A stretch of DNA of 39,363 bases, taken from IMG/VR virus record IMGVR_UViG_3300045999_004809, positions 1-39,363 of that record; one strand, written 5' to 3'. The notes under the pieces are model-generated. The model was not told where the DNA came from, ran no database searches, and saw only the letters and a list, made by a program, of their open reading frames with translations. This document shows, piece by piece, positions 16,718-23,137 of this stretch (position 1 is the stretch's first letter; the number at the start of each line of letters is the position of its first letter). Both the position numbers and the translations under genes were made by a program. This DNA is from a virus.

Positions 16718-18571
16718 CTAAAGAGTCACAAACATGCGGTCACGTTCAAACGAGTTCAAGTCCACCGTGGCCTGGGTGGAACGGTCATACTTCGTGGCGA
16801 AAGGGTTGTTCACGTGGGAGCGGGAGAAGTTCGTCATCGCCGCCACACGATCCCGGCACGCCAGTTCCGCGAACCACAACGCCATCACCGCGTCAGTCTT
16901 CTGCGTCTTCGGCGCAGCCGGATGCCACGTCACCAACTGCTCCACCAGAGCCTTCGTGGATTCCGACACGTGCGTGGAGGGCAGTTCAACAAGCTGGCGC
17001 TTGTCCTGCCACCCCGAAAACAACGTCGTCATCGAGGCCACACCGAAGTCCACGTCATGCTTATTCGCGCCCGTGAAATGCTCCCGCAGGATCGCACCCG
17101 CCCCCGCCAGGTACTCCCTGACCTCACGGTCCTGGGTGAGCATCGACTGGAAGGCGTTCTTCTCCACCCGCCACTCGATAATCCCGTACTTCGATGTCCA
17201 GTCACGGATCATCTGCCGGATCGCATCCGGCGTCATCGCCGGCTTATTCCACACATCCAGCACGTACCGCTTCTGGGTCACCGGATCCAGGCCGATCACC
17301 ACCGCAGCGGTGTGACCCGCCATCGCAGGGTCCAGGCCGGCAACCACGAGCAGCCCATCCATCCCATCCGGGCGGCAATTCGCCATCCCGCGAGGCATGA
17401 CCCCCGCCAGACGATTCCCATTAATCGCGCCACGGACAGCATCAGGATGGAACACGGCATCATCGGACACCTGCTGCTGCATGTACACCATCGCCCACGT
17501 GCGCGGGGCGATCCGGGCACGCTTCTTCGCCAGACGCGGCCCATTCCACTTCGGGAACAAACCATCCTCGTCCGGGTCGGCGTCCTTCTCCGTCGGATCC
17601 GGGTGATTCGTGCGCGGCCACAACGTCACCCAATCCTCAGGGCTGTCCGCTGTCTCCAACACCGCCGGCATCGACAAATACGTCCACGGCGAATCCTCTT
17701 CCGGGTAGCGAGTCGGATCCCGCAGCTCGGAATACAAATCCTTACCCGACAGGCGAGTGCCCACCACCAGCAGCATCCCATTCGCCGACAGGCGCGACAT
17801 CACCTCAGCCTGCAACCAGTCAATCTGCTTCTCGTACTCGTGCGCGTTCGTCAAATCAACCGCGTCATCCACAATCACAATGTCCGCACGCGCACCAAAA
17901 ATGTGCCCTCGAATACCCAGCGCCTGGACGGTCGGGTCCTTCTCACCCGAATCCCGAGCCTCCCCCGACACGTAAATCAAGTCCTGCGTCCACGACGCAT
18001 CCGACGACTCGAACCCCCCGGCGGGAGCGTAATGCGCGTGCATCTCCGTGAACTTCGGATGCGTCAACCGCGTCTTCACCGCGTACAAAAACTTCCGCGC
18101 CATCGCCTGAGTCTTCGACACAATAATCACGCGAATATTCGGATCCATCGCAATCCGATACGTCACATAATTAATCGTCAACGTCACCGACTTGCCATGC
18201 TCCGGAGGCATATTCACAATCGCCAGATCACGCTCACCCGGCTCGAACACAATCCCCGCAGGAGTCCACGAAGGGGCACGCCCCTCCATCAAATCCACCA
18301 CATTCTCCATATGCGGAAAAACCCGCATACCCAAAAACCGCTCCGAAAACTCCGGAAACCCCAGCTTCAGCGGCCCCACCCGCTGACGCATCCCCCGAAC
18401 CTCATCCACCCGCTGCGCGAAAACCGGATCCTCACGCCGCCACCGCTCATACGCCGACAACGTGCGACCCGCACGAACCAGCGACGCCTCCACCGTCAAC
18501 CCATCCGCAATCGACTTCAACACCAGTTGCTTCAACTCGGCAACAGAAACCGACTTCGAACGACCCGACAT
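16718..18571 (-). CDS. terL: Terminase large subunit with N-terminal HTH-like segment
   Basis: This 617-residue packaging motor has an ATPase and a nuclease half. A Walker A variant lies at about residues 121-129 (MPPEHGKSV) and Walker B at about 230-237 (IVIVDDAVD). The nuclease domain begins at about residue 410 (VAGLDPAMAGHTAAVVIGLDP), with later acidic residues in a RNase H fold pattern. The first 60 residues (ELKQLVLKSIADGLTVEASLV...YERW) resemble the helix-turn-helix DNA-binding end of a small terminase. No separate small subunit gene is seen in the window. The gene follows a structured leader, and the portal gene follows immediately. Confidence 0.85.
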   Translation of the reverse strand: MSGRSKSVSVAELKQLVLKSIADGLTVEASLVRAGRTLSAYERWRREDPVFAQRVDEVRGMRQRVGPLKLGFPEFSERFLGMRVFPHMENVVDLMEGRAPSWTPAGIVFEPGERDLAIVNMPPEHGKSVTLTINYVTYRIAMDPNIRVIIVSKTQAMARKFLYAVKTRLTHPKFTEMHAHYAPAGGFESSDASWTQDLIYVSGEARDSGEKDPTVQALGIRGHIFGARADIVIVDDAVDLTNAHEYEKQIDWLQAEVMSRLSANGMLLVVGTRLSGKDLYSELRDPTRYPEEDSPWTYLSMPAVLETADSPEDWVTLWPRTNHPDPTEKDADPDEDGLFPKWNGPRLAKKRARIAPRTWAMVYMQQQVSDDAVFHPDAVRGAINGNRLAGVMPRGMANCRPDGMDGLLVVAGLDPAMAGHTAAVVIGLDPVTQKRYVLDVWNKPAMTPDAIRQMIRDWTSKYGIIEWRVEKNAFQSMLTQDREVREYLAGAGAILREHFTGANKHDVDFGVASMTTLFSGWQDKRQLVELPSTHVSESTKALVEQLVTWHPAAPKTQKTDAVMALWFAELACRDRVAAMTNFSRSHVNNPFATKYDRSTQATVDLNSFERDRMFVTL

Positions 18572-18682
18572 AAAAAAACCCCACCCTCCACAAGGCGGCC
18601 AAATGAAGGGGACAATAACCAGGCCCGGTATCCACCCGAAACAAGGCAGACTCCACCACGCCGACAGGAAATAGATAAAACA

Positions 18683-18779
18683 TGTACGTCAATGACGTAC
18701 ACATAAACCCGGACCCCCCCAGGGGGTCCAGAAAAAAGACACGTTCGGGGTTCTCGCTCACTCCGTTCGCTCAAACCCC
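18683..18779 (-). promoter_or_regulatory. Structured leader upstream of the terminase gene
   Basis: Three consecutive palindromes lie between the late promoter candidate and terL. In minus-strand order they are: GGGGTT...AACCCC (18779-18747) enclosing the GAGCGA/GAGCGAG repeats, followed by a T6 run at 18737-18732; GGACCCCC, a 3-base loop and GGGGGTCC (18711-18729); and TGTACGTC-aat-GACGTACA (18683-18701). The first stem plus T-run could terminate, although about nine bases separate them. This looks like an attenuation, antitermination or mRNA-stability leader. Confidence 0.5.
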
Positions 18780-18784
18780 TCACT

Positions 18785-18813
18785 TATATAGTGCCTGCTC
18801 ATCGGCGTGTCAC
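18785..18813 (-). promoter_or_regulatory. Late promoter candidate for the virion operon
   Basis: On the minus strand GTGACA (18813-18808) matches five of six -35 bases and is followed after 17 bases by TATATA (18790-18785). The -35 element continues into ACACGCCG, a motif repeated in the 30.8-kb control region. It faces the terminase and has no other gene between. Confidence 0.5.
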
Positions 18814-19144
18814 GTGCACCACTGTGACCAACCTCACAAAGAAACACCTTGCAAACATGTACAAACCATATCCAAACGGACACACCACACACATCCCCCT
18901 ACCACCAAATACACACAGAACTACAAGGAGATTATTTATATATATGTACACACAGTAGTTAAAACCCTGGGGTCAAGCTCGTACGTGTGTTCGACCGCCG
19001 GTGCGTCGACCGATGGGGGACTATGGGCGCAATCACACCCCAGGAGGGGGGGGAGGGGGTGGCGACCGACCCCGCCCGACCCTGTCGTGTGTGTATATAC
19101 GGTGAGACTCTCCTATTGTCCTAGGTGGGGGGGTGTGTGTCATC

Positions 19145-19162
19145 GCATCGGATGCATCGGAT
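19145..19162 (+). repeat. Tandem 9-bp repeat
   Basis: GCATCGGAT is repeated directly twice (19145-19153 and 19154-19162) and then followed by GGATGGGG. It lies between the two divergent transcription units. It could be a protein-binding iteron, or merely chance in a low-complexity stretch. Confidence 0.4.
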
Positions 19163-19181
19163 GGATGGGGTGGCATGGGGT

Positions 19182-19197
19182 GCCGACCGTGGTCGGC
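19182..19197. promoter_or_regulatory. Palindromic operator candidate
   Basis: GCCGACC-gt-GGTCGGC is a perfect 16-base palindrome with a two-base centre, about 45 bases upstream of the rightward promoter candidate. The very short centre favours a dimeric protein operator over an RNA hairpin. Confidence 0.45.
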
Positions 19198-19242
19198 GGG
19201 GGGTGCTCGATTTCTGGGGTGGATGGATTTCGGCGTGGGGTA

Positions 19243-19270
19243 TTGCAATTAGTGACGGGGTGTGTATTGT
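19243..19270 (+). promoter_or_regulatory. Rightward promoter candidate
   Basis: TTGCAA (19243-19248) and TATTGT (19265-19270) are spaced by 16 bases, just before the first gene of the rightward module. The predicted transcript would start near 19277, giving a short 5' leader to the ribosome site AGGGGG. Confidence 0.45.
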
Positions 19271-19314
19271 CATGGGTAGCGGATAGGTGATCCGCATTCA
19301 TCTAGGGGGTTTCA

Positions 19315-19884
19315 ATGTCGGAGTCGACGTTAGATATGAGGGCGTTGGGGGATGCGATCCGCGGTGCGGGTTTCCCTGTTCGGATTGAATCGACGGGGGG
19401 TGGTTGCGCCACGATGTATGTGGGGGTGTGTGTGAATCCTGACACGGTGGACGATGCGCTTAGGTTTCCTGTCGTGTTGGGTCCGGGGGTTTTTGATCGT
19501 GATGGGGCATGGGCCGATTGGGAGGATTTCTATGTCGGTCCGGACAATGACGATGCCGATGGGATTGTGACGGATGCCACGTGGACGATTGAGCGGGCTG
19601 TCGATGTCGTGCGTGAGAATTTCGCACGGTGGGAGAATGCGACACGGGAATTCGTGGCGGCATACGGTGAGGTGACCGCGGTGACGTCTCCGACATTGAC
19701 CGCGGGGGAATTGGTCCGCATCCTGTCGGCATTGCCTGCCGATACGCCCGTGATCATGGTGATCGCGGATACCGATCACGCGTGCAACGTGACGGGCATC
19801 GACGTCGAATATGACGGGAATGATCACGCCGCGGATATCGCGGTGATCGCGTGTGCCGATAACTACGATCCGCGTCAATGGTGA
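19315..19884 (+). CDS. Acidic early protein of unknown function
   Basis: This 189-residue protein starts at ATG 19315, five bases after AGGGGG. It is rich in Asp, Val, Ala and Thr with a low pI. The C-terminal 60 residues (LTAGELVRILSALPADTPVIM...) resemble a short domain common in phage and bacterial proteins, in which a helix LxxxLxxLPxDTPV leads into a beta hairpin. The N-terminal half, with a CATMYVGVCV strand, is not recognised. It is first in the rightward module and so likely the earliest expressed. Acidic early phage proteins can mimic DNA, but here that is only a possibility. Confidence 0.55.
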   Translation: MSESTLDMRALGDAIRGAGFPVRIESTGGGCATMYVGVCVNPDTVDDALRFPVVLGPGVFDRDGAWADWEDFYVGPDNDDADGIVTDATWTIERAVDVVRENFARWENATREFVAAYGEVTAVTSPTLTAGELVRILSALPADTPVIMVIADTDHACNVTGIDVEYDGNDHAADIAVIACADNYDPRQW

Positions 19885-19895
19885 GGGGGAGCGTC

Positions 19896-20681
19896 ATGCT
19901 GAGAACGGTGGAATTGGAGCGTCGCGGGATTATCGATCCGGGGTGTCCTATTCATGGGCGGCGCGTGTGGGGGGAGATCCGGGCACGTCACGGTCTACGC
20001 CCCGATAACGGATCTAGTCTGCTCACGTTGCCATCGGCGCAACCTAAGGTGGGCAAGAATTACCGACCGACCGCGAGTGTGACGTTGCTTGCTGGGACGG
20101 ATGGGGGATTGTGCGTGTCGGACACGCATTGTCGCGCTACGTGTGTGGTGAATGAATCGATGAGGGCTCAGTATGCGAATGTTCGTGCGGCGCGTGCGGC
20201 GCGGACGGATTTCCTGACGGAACGCCCGGACCTATTTCTAGGGTTGTTGTTGGATCGGATGCAATGGGCGCACGATAGGCATGGGATCCTCGATGTCCGA
20301 CCGAATGCGAATTCGGATGTCGCGTGGGAGCGCATCGCCCCAGCTCTTTTTGCGCTGATTGCAACGTGGGACGGACGTGCCTATGACTACACGAAAAGGA
20401 TAGATCGCGTGGGTTTCCTTGCGGAGAATTATCGGACGACGTTTTCCGTGACGCGTCACACGCGTCCCGATACGGTCGCTCGAATCACGGGCCGGGGGGA
20501 CACGGTGACCGCGGTTTTCCCATCACTAGCACCGCTACCCGCGGTGTGGCGCGGTCTTGACGTTGTCGATGGGGACGTGACGGATGACAGGTTTTCGGAT
20601 CCGGCCGGCACGGTCGTCGGACTGTTGGGTAAGGGAAAGCTGCGGGGGGTGCTCGAGCATCCGCTGATTGTGCGTGCCTAG
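19896..20681 (+). CDS. GP88-like phage protein
   Basis: The start is set at ATG 19896, which follows GAGGGGGAG. An ATG 18 bases upstream overlaps the previous stop and lacks a site. The 261-residue protein has the recognisable pattern of the GP88 family of actinophages and plasmids. In order these are LPSAQPKVGKN, a Cys/His cluster (CVSDTHCRATC), an ARAARTDFL helix, a LDVRPNANSDVAWE segment corresponding to the RLNGTSDIxWE motif, and YDYTKR followed by YRTTFSVTR. I recall no settled biochemical function for the family. The Cys/His cluster suggests metal binding. Placement in the early rightward module is typical. Confidence 0.7.
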   Translation: MLRTVELERRGIIDPGCPIHGRRVWGEIRARHGLRPDNGSSLLTLPSAQPKVGKNYRPTASVTLLAGTDGGLCVSDTHCRATCVVNESMRAQYANVRAARAARTDFLTERPDLFLGLLLDRMQWAHDRHGILDVRPNANSDVAWERIAPALFALIATWDGRAYDYTKRIDRVGFLAENYRTTFSVTRHTRPDTVARITGRGDTVTAVFPSLAPLPAVWRGLDVVDGDVTDDRFSDPAGTVVGLLGKGKLRGVLEHPLIVRA

Positions 20682-20713
20682 ATTGCAACGTGTGTCCGTG
20701 GCGCGTCCGTTAT

Positions 20714-20754
20714 CCCCCGGCATGGGTCGGGGGGTAGCGGTCCCGGGACGGACC
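20714..20754 (+). promoter_or_regulatory. Two hairpins in the leader of the 96-residue gene
   Basis: CCCCCG (20714-20719) pairs with CGGGGG (20728-20733), and GGTCC (20739-20743) pairs with GGACC (20750-20754). They fill the gap after the GP88-like gene and precede the next ribosome site. No U-tract follows, so partial termination, processing or stabilisation are possible roles. Confidence 0.4.
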
Positions 20755-20781
20755 TGGGGTATCGGTTAGGGGGTGGTTGTG

Positions 20782-21072
20782 ATGGACATCTATTGCGGAC
20801 GGTGCGGAGAGCCGTGGGAGATCGAGTCATTGCACGAGGAGACGGATTATCGCCGGAGTGAGGGGGAGTCGGTCACGGTGTCGCGTGTGCGCGCCGATTT
20901 CGCGGCCCGGGGGTGTGTCGCGTTTTCTTTCGCGACGGATACGCAATGCGAGCTGGACACGGGGAACGTGCGTGCGATGGCTAGCGGTGCGCTGATGGAT
21001 TTGCTGGGGGATGACATCGATGGGGTGGCGGCGTTGCTCGATGATGCCGAGGCTTTCGGAATGTTTCGGTAG
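20782..21072 (+). CDS. Small zinc-ribbon-like actinophage protein
   Basis: The start is ATG 20782, about seven bases after GGGGGTGG. An upstream GTG in the same frame lies within the ribosome site. The 96-residue protein opens MDIYCGRCGEPWEIESLHEE, a CxxC followed by Trp and His. It continues with an acidic middle and FAARGCVAFSF, a pattern common in actinobacterial phage proteins of unknown function. The C-terminus is acidic and helical (LMDLLGDDIDGVAALLDDAEAF). A structural zinc site is likely from the Cys spacing. Confidence 0.6.
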   Translation: MDIYCGRCGEPWEIESLHEETDYRRSEGESVTVSRVRADFAARGCVAFSFATDTQCELDTGNVRAMASGALMDLLGDDIDGVAALLDDAEAFGMFR

Positions 21073-21084
21073 GGGGTGGAATCG

Positions 21085-21288
21085 ATGACGACTTTCTACG
21101 TGTGGTCATTCGCGGTCGGGCTTTTCCTCGTGCCGGCGCTACTCCTGGCGGGTTTCTCGTGGGCGCTCGAGCGACCGGGGATCACGGACCGGGGCATCAC
21201 TAGCACGGTGGCAGGTTTCGCCGTGTTGGCGGCGGGTTTCGTGACGTTGTGGGCGTGGATTCTTCCGACTCCGGGGGAGCTTTCCTAG
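21085..21288 (+). CDS. Small two-helix membrane protein
   Basis: This 67-residue protein starts at ATG 21085 after TAGGGGGTGG. Two hydrophobic segments are evident: about residues 5-24 (VWSFAVGLFLVPALLLAGFS) and about residues 38-61 (TVAGFAVLAAGFVTLWAWIL). The linker is charged (ALERPGITDRG). It is likely an inner-membrane protein made early, possibly altering the host envelope or excluding other phages, but the function is unknown. A strong hairpin follows its stop. Confidence 0.55.
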   Translation: MTTFYVWSFAVGLFLVPALLLAGFSWALERPGITDRGITSTVAGFAVLAAGFVTLWAWILPTPGELS

Positions 21289-21297
21289 GTGCGGAGT

Positions 21298-21324
21298 GTC
21301 GCCCACGTCTCGCACGTGGGCGAC
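21298..21324 (+). terminator. Perfect 11-bp hairpin after the membrane protein gene
   Basis: GTCGCCCACGT, loop CTCGC, ACGTGGGCGAC form a perfect stem ten bases after the stop at 21288. There is no U-run, but such GC-rich stems can end transcripts in actinomycetes. It would separate the first four genes from the microprotein genes that follow. Confidence 0.6.
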
Positions 21325-21363
21325 GCCCTGCCACTAGGGGCAGGCAATAGGTGAGGGGGAGTG

Positions 21364-21504
21364 ATGGCAGATATCGGAGCGTCTTGGGATCCGATCACGG
21401 GGACCGTGTCGGTGGATCCGTGCCCGGATTGTGGTGCGGGTAGTGGGGTGCCGTGTGCGTGGGCATGCTCGAGCAATTGGGATCCCGAGGGGGTGTCGTC
21501 GTGA
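21364..21504 (+). CDS. 46-residue Cys-rich microprotein
   Basis: The ATG at 21364 follows GAGGGGGAGTG, and the TGA at 21502-21504 overlaps the next GTG. The sequence reads MADIGASWDPITG and then DPCPDCGAGSGVPCAWACSS. Four Cys in CxxC...CxxxC spacing suggest one zinc site, similar to small Zn fingers of other actinophages. The strong ribosome site and coupled stop/start support expression. Confidence 0.5.
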   Translation: MADIGASWDPITGTVSVDPCPDCGAGSGVPCAWACSSNWDPEGVSS

Positions 21505-21644
21505 CGGGCTCGAGGATTAATCGGGACGGGACGGTGCTGCACTACGGGTCGCCAGGATTCGACGGACAGTGCGACTACGAGGGATGTCGTGGGCACGTCC
21601 GCACGGGCCGCTACTGCTGGTCACACGCACGGGGGAGGGGGTGA
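21501..21644 (+). CDS. 47-residue zinc-finger-like microprotein
   Basis: The GTG at 21501 overlaps the upstream TGA and follows GAGGGGGT. The protein holds CDYEGCRGHVRTGRYCWSH, a C-x4-C...C-x2-H arrangement. It resembles the small zinc knuckle (CxxxxCxxxxxxxGYCxxH) often found fused to phage HNH nucleases, but here it stands alone. It may have been cut loose from such a protein or act as a nucleic-acid-binding peptide. A more upstream in-frame ATG at 21465 is possible but has no ribosome site. Confidence 0.5.
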   Translation: MTGSRINRDGTVLHYGSPGFDGQCDYEGCRGHVRTGRYCWSHARGRG

Positions 21645-21648
21645 GCTG

Positions 21649-21888
21649 ATGTCGCGCAGACGTACCCCGAGGCAGGTGCTGGGGCCGACTGGTGGGGCTT
21701 GGGTTCGGATGGCTCCGGGGTGGTATCGCCACGAGGAGACGCGCTACCGGGTGATGAGGGTCGGGAATTTGTGGCACGTGTGGGGTGGAAGGTGGGACGG
21801 TGCCGCATTCAGGACATTGTGGGCGGCGCAGACGATGGTGGAGGGGGCAGGCCAGCTCGGGGATTACCGGGTCGGATCGCAGGACTAG
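21649..21888 (+). CDS. Small basic protein of unknown function
   Basis: This 79-residue protein starts at ATG 21649 after GAGGGGGTGAGC. The N-terminus is basic (MSRRRTPRQV). The rest is rich in Trp, Gly and Arg (WVRMAPGWYRHEETRYRVMR, WHVWGGRWDG), suggesting a small beta barrel. No family is recognised. It is the last gene before a 200-bp control segment. Confidence 0.5.
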   Translation: MSRRRTPRQVLGPTGGAWVRMAPGWYRHEETRYRVMRVGNLWHVWGGRWDGAAFRTLWAAQTMVEGAGQLGDYRVGSQD

Positions 21889-21963
21889 CACGATGTCGGA
21901 GTGTCGGTATATGTTGCATGCAATATGTGACTATGATTGTGTGACCGGGAGGGGGTGAACGGA

Positions 21964-21999
21964 ATGAACCATCGCTGCCGCGCATCAATGATCGACTAG
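21964..21999 (+). CDS. 11-residue upstream open reading frame (leader peptide candidate)
   Basis: MNHRCRASMID runs from ATG 21964 to TAG 21997-21999. It is preceded by GGGAGGGGG, one of the strongest ribosome sites in the window, which a 14-residue version from GTG 21955 overlaps. A -10-like TATGAT lies about 30 bases upstream. Directly after the stop comes a long-looped hairpin. The arrangement resembles a translation-sensing attenuator. The peptide itself may be unimportant. Confidence 0.4.
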   Translation: MNHRCRASMID

Positions 22000-22014
22000 T
22001 TCTGGCTCCATCAT

Positions 22015-22059
22015 CCCCGGAGGTGCGGGTTTCGTACCCCCTCGAGATCCCCTCCGGGG
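22015..22059 (+). promoter_or_regulatory. Hairpin between leader peptide and downstream genes
   Basis: CCCCGGAGG (22015-22023) pairs perfectly with CCTCCGGGG (22051-22059). The loop contains a smaller GGG/CCC stem (near 22028-22040). The 5' arm contains GGAGG, so pairing could hide a ribosome-site-like sequence. The element precedes the gene block that contains the Lsr2-like and WhiB proteins. Confidence 0.45.
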
Positions 22060-22099
22060 GTGGTGGTGGCAGCACTAGCACGAGCTGGAAGGAATGCGG

Positions 22100-22330
22100 A
22101 TGGTGTTTCAGCGGGTTGTGGCGACGCTCATCGAGCGGCCCCCGGATGGGTTCATGGTGACGTTCACCGATTCTGATGGTGCCCCGGACACGATTGTGTC
22201 GTGGTTCGCGCATGACATGGACGGTGCGTTGGATTGGGTGGAGACGGTGGTGCAGCAGTCCACGCTGGTTGTGGCACCACTAGCCCAGGATGGTGCCTAC
22301 TCGGTGTCGGTACTCGAGGATGAGGCATGA
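22100..22330 (+). CDS. Small hypothetical protein
   Basis: The ATG at 22100 fits GGAAGGA seven bases upstream. The ATG at 22094 is in frame but almost touches that site. The 76-residue product (MVFQRVVATLIERPPDG...) has alternating strands (FMVTFTDSDG, TIVSWFAHDM) and a helix (GALDWVETVVQQS), the pattern of a small alpha/beta protein. The stop overlaps the next ATG. No family is recognised. Confidence 0.5.
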   Translation: MVFQRVVATLIERPPDGFMVTFTDSDGAPDTIVSWFAHDMDGALDWVETVVQQSTLVVAPLAQDGAYSVSVLEDEA

Positions 22331-22449
22331 CTAGCAGGGGGAAGCCGGCCTTGTTCGGCTGGTGCATTGATGACTTGCACGAGAAGTGCATTGTGTGGTT
22401 GGTGAATTCGGATCGGCGGTGCGCCTGCACCTGCCATGACAACAAGTAG
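22327..22449 (+). CDS. 40-residue Cys/His microprotein
   Basis: The ATG at 22327 overlaps the preceding TGA (ATGA). The sequence includes FGWCIDDLHEKCIVWLV and CACTCHDNK, giving five Cys and two His arranged for zinc binding. The pattern CxxxxxxxxC...CxCxCH resembles one-zinc ribbons of other actinophages. Coupling and strand agree with neighbours. Confidence 0.5.
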   Translation: MTSRGKPALFGWCIDDLHEKCIVWLVNSDRRCACTCHDNK

Positions 22450-22458
22450 GAGAAGGTA

Positions 22459-22701
22459 ATGGATTCGACATCGATTGAGGAATACCCGCACGTGATGGTC
22501 CCGTCGTGGACTCCGGCGGTTCAGCCCGAGGTTGCGCCCGTGGTGGATGAGGCACCAGCCCCTACCCCCACCACTAGCAGCACTAGCAAGGTGGATTCGC
22601 GTGCGATTCGTGCCTGGGCGAGGAGCCAGGGCATCGAGGTGGGTGCCCGTGGGCGCATTAAGCCTGAGGTGATTGCAAGGTATACCGAGGCGATGCAGTA
22701 A
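22459..22701 (+). CDS. Lsr2-like C-terminal DNA-binding domain protein
   Basis: In this 80-residue protein, residues 46-80 (IRAWARSQGIEVGARGRIKPE and on) match the C-terminal DNA-binding domain of the actinobacterial silencer Lsr2. The match covers the IRxWARxxGxxV helix and the RGRI loop that enters the minor groove of AT-rich DNA. The N-terminal dimerisation domain of Lsr2 is absent. In its place is a flexible Pro/Ala/Thr/Ser stretch of about 40 residues. Such a protein could compete with host Lsr2 for binding and so relieve silencing of phage DNA, or could act as a phage silencer if it oligomerises otherwise. The start ATG is nine bases after GGAGAAGG. The stop overlaps the WhiB start. Confidence 0.75.
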   Translation: MDSTSIEEYPHVMVPSWTPAVQPEVAPVVDEAPAPTPTTSSTSKVDSRAIRAWARSQGIEVGARGRIKPEVIARYTEAMQ

Positions 22702-23000
22702 TGCGCTACCCGGAATTCGACGGCACGCAACAGTGCTCGTCCATCGGCACGAGCTTGTTCTACCCGGACAACCCATCGAACGTGACGGTGATGGAGAAGC
22801 AGATCATTCACCAGACCTGCTACTCGTGCCGTATCCAGTCGCAGTGCCTGGAGTGGGGGCTGCGGCATGAGGAGTATGGGTATTGGGGTGGGTTGTCACC
22901 GAATCAGCGGCGTGAGCTGCGACGGAAGGTGGGGATCCGGCTCGAGGTGGTGCCGGTGACGGCGTATGTGGGGCTTCAGAACGTGAAGCAGGCGTCGTGA
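22701..23000 (+). CDS. WhiB-family Fe-S transcription regulator
   Basis: The 99-residue protein carries the four WhiB cysteines at residues 12, 40, 43 and 49 (C...CxxCxxxxxC). The turn YWGGLSPNQR at 61-70 matches the family's G(V/I)WGG motif, and basic residues follow (RRELRRK). WhiB proteins bind a [4Fe-4S] cluster and act with the primary sigma factor. Phage versions are known, for example TM4 WhiBTM4, which interferes with host WhiB2. The ATG overlaps the stop of the Lsr2-like gene, so the two regulators are co-translated. The stop overlaps the next GTG. Confidence 0.85.
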   Translation: MRYPEFDGTQQCSSIGTSLFYPDNPSNVTVMEKQIIHQTCYSCRIQSQCLEWGLRHEEYGYWGGLSPNQRRELRRKVGIRLEVVPVTAYVGLQNVKQAS

Positions 23001-23137
23001 TCTGCCCCCATTGCCGAGCAGGTGGTGACCTGAACGGCCTGGGTGACAGGTTTGGTGCTACCCAGGCGCATCTGCGCTGCACGGACCTGAATTGTTCGTG
23101 CCAGCACGATGTGGGTGACAGGTGGGTGCGTGTCTAA
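22997..23137 (+). CDS. 46-residue zinc-ribbon microprotein
   Basis: The GTG at 22997 overlaps the WhiB stop. The sequence reads VICPHCRAGGDLNG, then LRCTDLNCSCQHDVGDRW. The CxxC...CxxxxxCxC spacing fits a zinc ribbon like that of small transcription-elongation or phage Zn-ribbon proteins. It ends at TAA 23135-23137 and overlaps the next start. Confidence 0.5.
   Translation: MICPHCRAGGDLNGLGDRFGATQAHLRCTDLNCSCQHDVGDRWVRV

Larger units (their letters stand above)
18814..19242. other. Non-coding divergent control region
   Basis: No convincing gene lies between the terminase start (18571) and 19315. The part listed here begins with A/C-rich sequence with many ACAC words. An AT-rich patch follows (about 18930-18960, with TTATATATATG) that could be a duplex-opening or promoter element. 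G-rich sequence follows, including runs of eight and five G near 19045-19057, and then TGTATATAC near 19095. It could hold further promoters or a replication origin, but no clear iteron array is seen. Confidence 0.5.

Noticed and set aside
16814-18706. 630-codon plus-strand frame antisense to terminase
   Set aside because: The translation is Arg/His/Pro-rich without domain patterns. It mirrors the terminase codon bias.
18940-18975. Tiny frame MYTQ after AAGGAG in the AT-rich patch
   Set aside because: Spacing of about 13 bases and only four codons. More likely part of a promoter or melting region.
19145-19197. Replication origin with iterons
   Set aside because: Only two copies of a nine-base repeat and one palindrome are present. 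No initiator gene is recognised, so an origin cannot be claimed.
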